Translations under genes and position numbers: made by a program | Source of the DNA: Nonomuraea muscovyensis | Lineage (GTDB): Bacteria; Actinomycetota; Actinomycetes; Streptosporangiales; Streptosporangiaceae | Direction of reading: 5' to 3' | Assembly (NCBI RefSeq): GCF_014207745.1 | Contig: NZ_JACHJB010000002.1 | Span: 1,426,001 to 1,490,000, forward strand | DNA: 64,000 nt | In this document: positions 1-13,337 of the stretch, one piece after another | Layout: every line of letters begins with the position of its first letter | How positions within the stretch are numbered: position 1 is the first letter of the stretch | The notes under the pieces: model-generated | The model's database searches: none | What the model saw: the letters and a program-made list of their open reading frames with translations, nothing else | Told to the model about the DNA's origin: nothing

Positions 1-5687
<5,687 letters not shown>

Positions 5688-5691
<4 letters not shown>

Positions 5692-5924
5692 TCAAGGAAC
5701 GACTGGCCGTGCTCGTGGCCGAGGTCTCCGACGGAGCGGTGACCGCGCAGGAGGCGCTGGCGGCGACGGTCCCGCTGTCCGCGCTCGGCGTCACCTCGCT
5801 GGCGCAGTTGCGGCTCATCGACGCGATCGAGTCGGAGTTCGGCGTCGAGGTCGACCTGTCGGAGGACGGCCTCGCGGTGCTGGACGACCTCGACAGGCTG
5901 GCCGGGCACCTCTCGGCCCGATGA
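5688..5924 (+). CDS. Free-standing acyl/peptidyl carrier protein
   Basis: A 78-residue carrier protein. The phosphopantetheine attachment site is the serine of LGVTSLAQLRLI (about residue 35), followed by an acidic helix (IDAIESEFGVEVDLSED) typical of carrier proteins. It would be loaded by a phosphopantetheinyl transferase encoded elsewhere and hold an aminoacyl, acyl or peptidyl group for the neighbouring enzymes. The ATG overlaps the stop of the NRPS gene, and its own stop overlaps the start of the next gene, so all are translationally coupled. Since the large synthetase already ends in its own T domain, a second in-trans carrier suggests transfer to it, or loading of an extra unit by the free condensation enzyme. 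Whether it carries an amino acid or a fatty acid cannot be read from the sequence. Confidence 0.9.
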
Positions 5925-7426
5925 CCGTCCAGCCCGCCGGACCCGGCTCCGGCACCACCGCCCTCCCGGACCCCGCACCCGGCACCACCGCCGTCCCGGG
6001 CCTCGCACCCGGCACCACCACCGTCCCGGCCGCCGCACCCCGCGCCACTGCCGTCCCGGGCCTCGTGCGCGGGTCAGGCGCCGCCCTGGCGGCCGCCGCG
6101 GTCGGCGGGAGCACGGCGAGCGTCGCGTTCGACGGGGGCGATGCCGGTGACGGCCCGCTGACATGGGGGCAGCGCGCCATCTGGCAGGCGATCGAGAGCA
6201 CCGCGCCCGACGACCACTACTTCACCTTCGGCCGGATCCTGCCCGTTCCGGGGACGCGCACCGTCGAACAGCTCCTCGCCGCGCTCGCGGCCCTGGTGGA
6301 GCGGCACGGCTCGCTGCGCACCCGGCTCGGCACCGGACGCGAGCCGTACCAGAGGCTGGCCGCACGGGGGCGGCTGGAGGTGACCGTCACGACGGGCGAC
6401 CCCGACGAGGTGCTGGGCGAGCTGGCGGCGGCCCGGTTCGACTACGCCGGGGAATGGCCGGTGCGGGCCGCGCTCGTCCTGACCGGAGACCGCGTCTCCC
6501 ACGTGGTGCTGGCCTTCTGCCATCTCGCCACCGACGGGCACGGCGCCGAGGTGGTCCTGCGCGACCTGCGCGTGCTGCTGCTCAGGGGCCGGGCGCCGGG
6601 CCCGCCGGCGCCGCAGCCGCTCGACCTGGCCCGCCGGCAGGCGGGCCCCGAGGGCAGGCGCGTCGCCGAGCAGGCCGCCGCCCACTGGGCCGGCGAGTAC
6701 GGGCGGCTGCCGGCCACGATGTTCGACGTGCCGACCTCCGACGTGCCGACCTCCGACGCGGCGGGCGGCGGCGCGGCGGGCGGCCGCGCGGCGGACCCGC
6801 CGATCTGGCGGGCGCTGCTGCGCTCGCCCGCCCTCGACCTGGCCGTGCGCTCGATCGCGGCCGCGCACCGCACGTCCACCTCCACCGTGCTGCTCACCGC
6901 GGTCGCCGCGCTCGTCGGCGGGTTCACCGGGCACGAGAGGGTCGCGGTGCTGCCGATCGTGGCCAACAGGTTCAGGCGCGACACGCGGGGGATCGTCAGC
7001 ACGCTGTCGCAGGAGGGGCTGTTCGCGCTCGACGTGGGCGGACCGTTCACGGACCTGCTGCGCGCGGCCGGGCCCGCCGCGCTGCGCGCCTACCGCAGCG
7101 CCTACCACGACCCCGCCGACCGGGACCGGATCACGGCCGCGGAGAGCGCCCGGCGGGGGCTGCCGGTCTCCCCGCGTTGCTGTTTCAACGACCTGCGGTT
7201 CGCCGACCCGGGGCCGGCCACCTGCCCGCCCGGCGAGGTGCTGGCCGCGCTGGCGCAGACGTCGCTGTCCTGGCCGATGAGCCAGGACAAGCTCAACTGC
7301 CGGTTCTGCGTGCACGTCTCCGCCGGGGGCGTCTCGCTCACCGCCGACACGCGGTATCTGTCCCGGGCGGACATGGAGCGGTACCTGCGTTCCCTGGAGG
7401 CCCTCCTCGTCGAGGCGGCCGTATGA
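5921..7426 (+). CDS. Free-standing NRPS condensation-type protein
   Basis: A 501-residue condensation-superfamily protein with no A or T domain. The first 65 or so residues are low complexity with repeated PGTT(A/T)VP blocks. The C fold starts at LTWGQRAIWQAI (about residue 82), and the active-site motif reads CHLATDGHG (about residue 205): the second histidine and the DG are kept, but the first histidine of HHxxxDG is cysteine. The C-terminal half has NRFRRDTRG and SQDKLNCRFCVHVS, in the place of the NRPS floor-loop region. A VPTSD pair is repeated in tandem near residue 270. Free C enzymes can release a carrier-bound peptide by amide or ester formation, and this operon lacks a thioesterase, so a release or final coupling role is a fair inference. 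ATGA overlaps link it on both sides. Confidence 0.85.
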   Translation: MTVQPAGPGSGTTALPDPAPGTTAVPGLAPGTTTVPAAAPRATAVPGLVRGSGAALAAAAVGGSTASVAFDGGDAGDGPLTWGQRAIWQAIESTAPDDHYFTFGRILPVPGTRTVEQLLAALAALVERHGSLRTRLGTGREPYQRLAARGRLEVTVTTGDPDEVLGELAAARFDYAGEWPVRAALVLTGDRVSHVVLAFCHLATDGHGAEVVLRDLRVLLLRGRAPGPPAPQPLDLARRQAGPEGRRVAEQAAAHWAGEYGRLPATMFDVPTSDVPTSDAAGGGAAGGRAADPPIWRALLRSPALDLAVRSIAAAHRTSTSTVLLTAVAALVGGFTGHERVAVLPIVANRFRRDTRGIVSTLSQEGLFALDVGGPFTDLLRAAGPAALRAYRSAYHDPADRDRITAAESARRGLPVSPRCCFNDLRFADPGPATCPPGEVLAALAQTSLSWPMSQDKLNCRFCVHVSAGGVSLTADTRYLSRADMERYLRSLEALLVEAAV

Positions 7427-9420
7427 CGGCGAGCGCGTACGCCGTGGCGACGTCCTGCGCGCAGGGCTCCTCCCTGCGCTTCGTGGTGGACCGCGAGGCG
7501 CCCGTGGTGGTGAGCGACGCGACGGACGACCGGGTGGTGTTCGAGGGCGTCGCCACCGCGCCGTCGTGGGAGTTCGACGTGCCCGCCGGCTGGCCGAGTT
7601 CGCTCTACCGGGCCCGGTTCGGCCCCGAGGTGCCCTGGCCGCGCTCGCTGCCGGGCGGCGCGCCGTGCCCGGACAACGAGGTCTATTTCGTGGTACGGGA
7701 GGCGGTGCCGGCGGCTCCGGTGCTCGTGAGCGTGCCGTTCACCACCTGGCAGGCGTACAACCGGGCGGGTGAGCCGGGCCAGAGCGTCTACTGGACCGAG
7801 TCCCCCGCACGCGCCGCCCGGGTCTCCTTCGACCGGCCGGGCGGCGGGCCGCCGCCCGAGCGGTGGGAGGAGGGGCTGATGCGATGGCTGCGCCCCGCCG
7901 GGTACGACGTCGCCTACTGCTCCAACCTCGACCTGGACGACGGCCGGGCGCTGCTGTCGCGGTACCGGATGCTGATCGTCAACGGGCACGACGAGTACTG
8001 GTCGGCGGGCATGCGCGACACCGTCGAGGAGTTCGTGCGGGGCGGCGGCGGGGCGGCGTTCTTCGCCGGCAACACCTGCTGGTGGCAGATCCGGCTCGAA
8101 GACGGCGGGCGCACCATGGTGTGCCATCGCGACCCGCTCGCCGACCCCGTCGCCGACCGGCGCCTGACCACCGTGGAATGGTCGGCCGCGGGCCGGCCCG
8201 AGAACACGCTGACCGGCGTCAGCTTCCGGGCCGGCGCGGGCACGTGGGGGCCGCACATGCCGCGCATGCTGGAGGAGTCGTACACCGTGCGGTTCGCCGG
8301 GCACTGGGTGTTCGAGGGCACGGGGCTGGCCGACGGCGACGCGTTCGGCCGGGGCTGCCTCGGCTACGAGACGGACGCCGCCGAGTTCGACGAGGACGCC
8401 GGCGTGCCGCGGGTGACATCCCGCGACGGCACCCCGTCGTCCTTCGTCGTGCTGGCCACCGCGGACCTGCGGCACTGGAGCGCGTACGGCCAGGGCGGCA
8501 GGGCGACGATGGGCGTCTTCACCAGCGGGCTCGGCACCGTCTTCACCGCGGCGACGGTGAACTGGGGCAACACGCTGCACGATCCGGTCGTGGAGCGGAT
8601 CACCCGCAACGTCATCGACCGGCTGTCCTCCCGGGTCCCGTCGTGGGACGCCATCGGGCCGGCCGCGGACCTGCGCGCCCTGGCCGTGCTGGGCCGTACC
8701 CTCTACGCCGTGACCGGGCCGGGCGGGCTGGTGCGCCGCGAACTGTGCGGCCAGAACCTGCCCTGGCTTCCGGTCCCCGGCCCCGCCGGTACGCCGCCGC
8801 CGCGGCCCGCCGGCCGGGTGCGGGCGCTGGCCGTGCCCCGGGAGGCCGCGGGCGGGGTGGGCGTCGGCCTGTACGGCGTGACCTCGGACGGCCGCCTCCT
8901 CTGTCTCGACGAGAGTTTTGACGGGACGCCGAGAGGAGGACCCGGGACGACGCGGGCGAACGCCGGGAGCGGCCTCGCGAACGCCGAGACCGGCCGCGGG
9001 ACCGGCCCGGCGAACGCCGGGACGGGCCGCGCGGACGGCGGGGCGGACGGCGAGGAAGGCCGCGCGGGTGGCGGGGCGGTCTGGCGGGAGGTGGGGCCGG
9101 CGCCGCGGGAAGCGGTCGGCCTGGCCGTGGCCGACTGCGCCTTCCACGTCGCCACGTCGCGAGGGGAGCTGTGGCGCCTGCCGTTCGGCGGTGCGGTCTG
9201 GGAACGCGCCGGCGCCTGCCCCGACGTCGCCGGCCTGTCGGGGATGAACGGCAGGCTCTTCGCCCCCGATGCCAAGGGCCGGCTGCTCACCCGGCTGCCC
9301 ACCCCCGGTGACGGCTGGGCGGAGTGCGGCGTGACGGTCCCGGGCCCGGCGTTCACCGCGCACGCCGGCCTGCTGATCGCGGCCGGACCCGGCGAGCCCC
9401 TGCGGTGGCACCCCCTCTGA
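7423..9420 (+). CDS. N,N-dimethylformamidase beta-subunit-like protein with C-terminal propeller-like region
   Basis: A 665-residue protein without a signal peptide. Residues 1-410 match the family of the large subunit of N,N-dimethylformamidase: FTTWQAYNRAG (about 106), VNGHDEYWSAGMRD (about 186), FFAGNTCWWQIR (about 213), and NWGNTL near 383. The last 240 residues contain four or five weak repeats (LYAVTGPGGLV, LYGVTSDGRLL, FHVATSRGELW, LFAPDAKGRLL) resembling blades of a beta-propeller; an Ala/Gly-rich linker (ANAGSG, ANAETG, ANAGTG) interrupts them. It is the last gene of the NRPS operon, coupled by an ATGA overlap, so a role on the peptide product is inferred; hydrolysis of a formamide or other small amide would fit the family. 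A secreted relative is at 45140-48133. Family membership is fairly sure; the substrate is unknown. Confidence 0.8.
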   Translation: MTASAYAVATSCAQGSSLRFVVDREAPVVVSDATDDRVVFEGVATAPSWEFDVPAGWPSSLYRARFGPEVPWPRSLPGGAPCPDNEVYFVVREAVPAAPVLVSVPFTTWQAYNRAGEPGQSVYWTESPARAARVSFDRPGGGPPPERWEEGLMRWLRPAGYDVAYCSNLDLDDGRALLSRYRMLIVNGHDEYWSAGMRDTVEEFVRGGGGAAFFAGNTCWWQIRLEDGGRTMVCHRDPLADPVADRRLTTVEWSAAGRPENTLTGVSFRAGAGTWGPHMPRMLEESYTVRFAGHWVFEGTGLADGDAFGRGCLGYETDAAEFDEDAGVPRVTSRDGTPSSFVVLATADLRHWSAYGQGGRATMGVFTSGLGTVFTAATVNWGNTLHDPVVERITRNVIDRLSSRVPSWDAIGPAADLRALAVLGRTLYAVTGPGGLVRRELCGQNLPWLPVPGPAGTPPPRPAGRVRALAVPREAAGGVGVGLYGVTSDGRLLCLDESFDGTPRGGPGTTRANAGSGLANAETGRGTGPANAGTGRADGGADGEEGRAGGGAVWREVGPAPREAVGLAVADCAFHVATSRGELWRLPFGGAVWERAGACPDVAGLSGMNGRLFAPDAKGRLLTRLPTPGDGWAECGVTVPGPAFTAHAGLLIAAGPGEPLRWHPL

Positions 9421-9451
9421 CGGCCCGGCGGATCGCGGAGGGGAGGCGACC

Positions 9452-9464
9452 TTTACGTTGTAGA
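9452..9464. promoter_or_regulatory. TTTAC-N3-GTAGA dyad, BlaI/MecI-like operator
   Basis: The 13-bp element TTTACGTTGTAGA lies 32 bp after the NRPS operon. The same TTTAC-N3-GTAGA layout recurs at 52181-52193. The form resembles operators of BlaI/CopY-type regulators. No such regulator gene is in the window. Confidence 0.4.
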
Positions 9465-9574
9465 TTTGCCTCGTAGGAACCGCGTTGCGGTCCATCGAGC
9501 ATGCGAACGCGCCCTGCACACGCCCGAGCAGGGGTGACCGCGGCAAGCGTCATGCACGCGGCCCAGAGGGGCCC

Positions 9575-9681
9575 CACGAGATCACCCGCGTGCTCCGCGA
9601 CGACGGCGTACTGATCTGGCCGACCAACTCGGCGCGGACCGCCCGCTGTTCCTGGACACCATCACCGTCATCGCCGCCAGT
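9575..9681 (+). pseudogene. Degraded class I methyltransferase C-terminal remnant
   Basis: In one frame, 9575-9619 reads HEITRVLRDDGVLIW, which matches the EIxRVLRPGGxLxW strand after the SAM-binding core of class I methyltransferases. The likely continuation, LGADRPLFLDTITVIAA, is in another frame from 9613. Two overlapping pieces in different frames, with no N-terminal half, point to a frameshifted relic. The remaining parts of the 721-base gap (9421-10141) hold no ORF I can defend, apart from the dyad at 9452 and the promoter region of the next gene. Confidence 0.35.
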
Positions 9682-10141
9682 AACGTTGGCGAGCCGTCAG
9701 GGCTCGGGTTGCCGTCACTGGCCGTTCCGATGCAGACCGTTCGGTTGCTGCTCAAGGGCGGCCGCGCCCGTTCCGCGTTCGTTCCCGCGGCAAGGCCCCG
9801 ATGGTGCCCCGGTGACTGTGACGCTGCCGGTGGCCGTCGACGCGTTCGCTTCGGGGATGCGGCGGAAGATCCTGGCCAGACCTCGGACAACCTGCCGACC
9901 CGCGGCGCCCTCTCCGGAGGTGCGCTGTTCACCCCGGTCACCGCGCCGCCAGGGAGCGTCAGCAGGGAAGCCGTCCAGGCCGTGGTCCAGGTCAGCGTGC
10001 ACCGGTGCGCCGCACGCGAGGGCTCCTGAGCCAGGACGACACGGCCACGGGGGCGCCTGCGGAACATGAGTCCCTCTTGAGTTTTCTCCTTGGAGGACGG
10101 ATTATCCGATCACCGGTTGAGCCGCCCAGGAAGGACGATTC

Positions 10142-10378
10142 ATGATCCGTCGCGTACTGGCCGTCGCCGCCTTGGCCGCCACCGCGCTCGCCACCCTACC
10201 GGCCGGCGCGCAGGCCGCCCCTGCCTGCCGGGCCGGCTACCTCTGCAACACCCAGTACTTCTCCGACTCCGCGCGCACCACGTTGGTCGGGGTCAAGACG
10301 GAATTCTGCAATGGTGAGGTCTCGACCTGGGGCAGGGTCACCGGCTACATCACGTGGTCCGCGAGCCCCTGCTCCTGA
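10142..10378 (+). CDS. Small secreted cysteine protein, DUF6289-like
   Basis: A 78-residue precursor with a clear signal peptide (MIRRVLAVAALAATALATLP, cleavage likely after AQA near residue 25). The mature peptide of about 53 residues has four cysteines (CRAGYLC, FCNG, SPCS), which could form two disulfides, and a YFSDSARTTLVG segment like the DUF6289 family of actinobacterial secreted small proteins. AGGAAGG lies about 8 bases before the ATG. It stands alone and is followed by a strong hairpin, so it is probably a single-gene transcript. The function of the family is unknown. Confidence 0.85.
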   Translation: MIRRVLAVAALAATALATLPAGAQAAPACRAGYLCNTQYFSDSARTTLVGVKTEFCNGEVSTWGRVTGYITWSASPCS

Positions 10379-10388
10379 CGGCAGGCGT

Positions 10389-10419
10389 CCGGCAGGGCCC
10401 GCACCGGCGGCCCTGCCGG
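10389..10419 (+). terminator. Hairpin after the DUF6289-like gene
   Basis: Perfect 11-bp stem (CCGGCAGGGCC / GGCCCTGCCGG) with a 9-base loop, starting 10 bases after the stop. No T-tract follows, as is common in actinomycete terminators. Confidence 0.65.
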
Positions 10420-10626
10420 GGTTCGCACGCGTCTGGCCGGTTCCGTCGTCGCGTGCTGCAGCGTCGTGGGTCCAGGTGTTACGGTCCCGGACGGGGCGGA
10501 CGCAGCTCGGGCGGCCGGACAGGCGTTGGGGAGGACGTGAGAAGGAACCCATGCCACCCCAGTGCCCCTAGCGTTTCAGCAGGTGAGGGCTACAGCGCGG
10601 AAGTGATCCACGTGGCGCTCAGGTGA

Positions 10627-10657
10627 TGAATCCACGGTCTTGCAGACCGTAGATTCA
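10627..10657. repeat. 14-bp inverted repeat with 3-base loop
   Basis: Arms TGAATCCACGGTCT and AGACCGTAGATTCA pair at 13 of 14 positions around TGC. The region is markedly less GC-rich than its neighbours. No T-tract follows; it could be an operator, a terminator or a mobile-element end. The rest of the gap 10420-10744 holds no gene I can support; an AAGGTT-N3-AACCTT dyad at 10692-10706 is probably part of the promoter of the next gene. Confidence 0.6.
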
Positions 10658-10744
10658 CTACGGCACTTGATCGTTTCGGTGGTGGCTCGCTAAGGTTGGG
10701 AACCTTTGTTCGGATCCTGTCCGCTCGTGCCCGAGGGTAATTCC

Positions 10745-13021
10745 GTGCGCCGCTATCGTTTCGGCAGAATCGCCACGCTCTTCGCCGCCATCTATGTGGC
10801 CGCGGTCGTCGTGTCCGGCGTTCTCGCGCTGGTCACCGGCGACCCCGCGCTACTGCGCGAGATCGTCACCTGGGGGTGGGGCCCGGACTTCGTGCCCTAC
10901 ACCTGGTGGGTGGAGCTCCTCGTGGTCGCGGGCGGAGTCCTGCAGGGCTGGGCCTACTGGCAGGTGCTGCGCGGGCGGCCGGTCGGCACGGTGGCGGTCA
11001 ACGACAGGCCGGTCCGGCTGTTACGGGCGGCCCTGTACCTAAGTGTCGCCTGCACGCTGCTGTACCGGCTTCCGATCCCGTACCTGTGGTGGTTGGGCCT
11101 GCCCTCCGACCTGCTCAATTTCGCCGTCGTCGGACTGTTCTTCGTGGTCCTCGCCGGGGTTCTGCCTCGATGGCTGCGGCTGCTCGGGCTCGTGGCAGGG
11201 CTGGCGAACGCCGCCATAGGCGTGGCCTCCACCGTCGCCTACGGCCTCGGCCAGTACTCCGTCGCGCAGTTCGTCTCTCCGTACCAGCTCGGCAACGCCG
11301 TCTACCTGCTGTGGCTGGTGCCGGTCCTCGCCGGCCAGGCCAGGGACGCACGCTGGAGGCGAGGCACCGTGCGGATGGGCGGGGCCTCGGCGGCGCTGTC
11401 GCTGCTGTCGTCGGGAGGTCATTCGATCGTCGCGTTCGGCGGTTCGGGCGTTGACTACGACCTGGTGCTGCCCATGGTCCTGAGCGTCCTGGGCGTCTTC
11501 GGGATGGTGTGGCAGGCCCGCTCCGCCCACGACCTGGGCGGCCCGACCCCGGCACCGTCTCCGGCACCTCAGATCCGGATCGCACCTGCGCGGGCGTGGT
11601 CCCTCACCGCCGTGGCCGTGGTGCTCCCGCTGATCCCCGCGGCCGTCAACCTCGCGGACGGCATGCCTGTGTGGATCGGCCCCAGGGGCGCGGTCGACGA
11701 CCTCTTCCACGGGTACGTCAGCTACCCGGCGATGGTGCTCTGGGTCGCCGTGGACATGCTCGTCGGAGTCGGCGCCCCGGCCGCACTGGTTCTGATCGCG
11801 ATCGTACGCAGGCCCAGGCGGCTGCTGCGGGTCACGATGCTGATCCTGACTCTCGCCGCGGCGGCAGGCGTCGTCACCTCGCTCACCACGCAGTCCGAGG
11901 CGGACTGGCAACTCATCCCAGAGATGGTCGACCAGCGGCTGGCCCTGTACCCGGATGGGCTGTTCGACCGGAACGAGAAGGACGACATCCTCTTCGGGCT
12001 CTCCCCGCTGTGGTACAGCGCCGCGCTCGCCGCCTCCGCCCTCATCCTGCTCGCCCTGTACGGCGCCCCACCCGCCGCCCGCCTGCGCCACCACGTGCTC
12101 GTGACGGCGCTGGCCACCGCCGTGGCCCTGTGCTTCCTGCCGGCCGCCGACCAGTCACGCGGCTCGGTCACCACGGCCGAGGACTGCTCGCCTCCCGAGC
12201 CCTGGGAGATGGACGGCAAGCCCGTGGAACCCCCGCCGCCGACTGGCTCGCGCGCCTTCATCTGCGCTGTACGCCGGCAGAATGCGCTCACGTTCGCCGC
12301 CACCACGCCCGACCAGGTATTGCTTGCCCGCGGCCGTCGCCTGTGCGCCGTCTACACCCGCAACGACCCACGCGAGCTGGCCCGCCTGCGGGAGGTGGAA
12401 GGGGTGAACGTAGCGAACCTGAGCGGGGTGCTCGCCGGGATCTGCCCGGCCGCGAACGCAGAGGTCACGGCGGAAGCGGCCGCCAAGGATCGCGAGTTCG
12501 ACGAGTTCATGGCCGAGGAGCGACGCAAGTGCGACGCCACCCCGCGTCACCGTCCCCTCATCACGCCGGCCAAGGCGATCCGCCTCAAGGAGCCGGAGTG
12601 GCCCGAGGCGGGGTTGGAGCTGTACGACGAATTCGCCGGCGAGGGCAAGAGCACGACCGCCGGCCCGGTCACCGCCGGGCCCGGTCGCGTGACGGTTGGC
12701 ACGCATTCCGACTTCCACGTCTGTGTCACGCTGGAGACCTACACGCGCCGCCCACCGGTCGAGAGCAAGGGCTGGGACGACGTCGTCGAGGTCGGCTACG
12801 CCAACCAGAGCGGCGAGATGAGCTTCATGGACGGCCTGAGCGGCACCGAACTGCCCGACCTGTCGCTCAACGGTCGCAAGGGGCACTACCGCATCCGCGT
12901 GCACTTCGCCTGGTCTCCCTGGAAGGGCGAGGAGTACGGCACCCAGCGGCTGCTGATCATGGCGTACCCGGGACCCGGCGACAAAGTCGTCACCTACCGC
13001 AGACTGCCCGAGCGACGTTGA
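10745..13021 (+). CDS. Large polytopic membrane protein, unknown function
   Basis: About 758 residues; I chose the GTG at 10745 because GAGGG lies 9 bases upstream and the following RRYRFGRIATLFAAIYVAAV looks like a natural N-terminus. Roughly the first 470 residues hold 11-13 hydrophobic segments (for example FAAIYVAAVVVSGVLALV, LLNFAVVGLFFVVLAGVL, VTMLILTLAAAAGVV, AALAASALILLALYG). The C-terminal 270 residues are soluble and hydrophilic with several cysteines, and end in a beta-rich region (HSDFHVCVTLETYTRR, HYRIRVHFAWSPW), probably outside the membrane. I do not recognise a transporter or enzyme family. No neighbour on the same strand is close, so no operon partner suggests a role. Confidence 0.8.
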   Translation: MRRYRFGRIATLFAAIYVAAVVVSGVLALVTGDPALLREIVTWGWGPDFVPYTWWVELLVVAGGVLQGWAYWQVLRGRPVGTVAVNDRPVRLLRAALYLSVACTLLYRLPIPYLWWLGLPSDLLNFAVVGLFFVVLAGVLPRWLRLLGLVAGLANAAIGVASTVAYGLGQYSVAQFVSPYQLGNAVYLLWLVPVLAGQARDARWRRGTVRMGGASAALSLLSSGGHSIVAFGGSGVDYDLVLPMVLSVLGVFGMVWQARSAHDLGGPTPAPSPAPQIRIAPARAWSLTAVAVVLPLIPAAVNLADGMPVWIGPRGAVDDLFHGYVSYPAMVLWVAVDMLVGVGAPAALVLIAIVRRPRRLLRVTMLILTLAAAAGVVTSLTTQSEADWQLIPEMVDQRLALYPDGLFDRNEKDDILFGLSPLWYSAALAASALILLALYGAPPAARLRHHVLVTALATAVALCFLPAADQSRGSVTTAEDCSPPEPWEMDGKPVEPPPPTGSRAFICAVRRQNALTFAATTPDQVLLARGRRLCAVYTRNDPRELARLREVEGVNVANLSGVLAGICPAANAEVTAEAAAKDREFDEFMAEERRKCDATPRHRPLITPAKAIRLKEPEWPEAGLELYDEFAGEGKSTTAGPVTAGPGRVTVGTHSDFHVCVTLETYTRRPPVESKGWDDVVEVGYANQSGEMSFMDGLSGTELPDLSLNGRKGHYRIRVHFAWSPWKGEEYGTQRLLIMAYPGPGDKVVTYRRLPERR

Positions 13022-13175
13022 CGACGTCCCGATCACGACTGCAGGCGCGGCTTGGGAGGGCGAGCGCCGACCTGTGTTGACGTTGTTTCCTGCGCCGTTG
13101 CTACCGGGGCCCCATCGGGCACGCGAAAGGCCGCCCCGCGCCGGCGCGGGCACGGGCGGAAGACGCGACACTCAC

Positions 13176-13328
13176 TCAGTGGTGGTGACGCCGCGAGCGG
13201 ACCTTATCGAAAAGGTGGTGAGCCTTCTGCTGGGCGTGCGGATCCCCGACCACCCGCTTGACCTTCTCGACGTCCCGCTTGCGCGGGCGGCACAGGTACG
13301 CGCGCACCTTGTCCATGAGCGAAATCAT
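13176..13328 (-). CDS. 50-residue basic protein downstream of the kinase
   Basis: A short ORF starting MISLMDKVRAYLCRPRKR and ending in RSRRHHH. The ATG is preceded by AGGGGG at a normal distance, and lies only 9 bases after the stop of the kinase gene, which speaks for an operon. The pattern of a short basic helix, then VVGDPHAQQKAHHLFDKVRSRR, resembles small actinobacterial proteins with a DPxxQQKAxxLxxxLRxRR tail found in many genomes, but I cannot name a family or function. A DNA- or membrane-associated helical peptide would be in line with the high positive charge. Confidence 0.55.
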   Translation of the reverse strand: MISLMDKVRAYLCRPRKRDVEKVKRVVGDPHAQQKAHHLFDKVRSRRHHH

Positions 13329-13337
13329 GCGCACCCC

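Noticed and set aside
10142-10378. Secreted cysteine protein as a lanthipeptide or other RiPP precursor
   Set aside because: It has a normal Sec signal, no leader-type region, and no modification enzyme nearby; the DUF6289 pattern explains it better.
13135-13150. 16-bp palindrome CCCGCGCCGGCGCGGG as a terminator
   Set aside because: It has no loop, and self-complementary GC runs of this size are expected by chance at this base composition.
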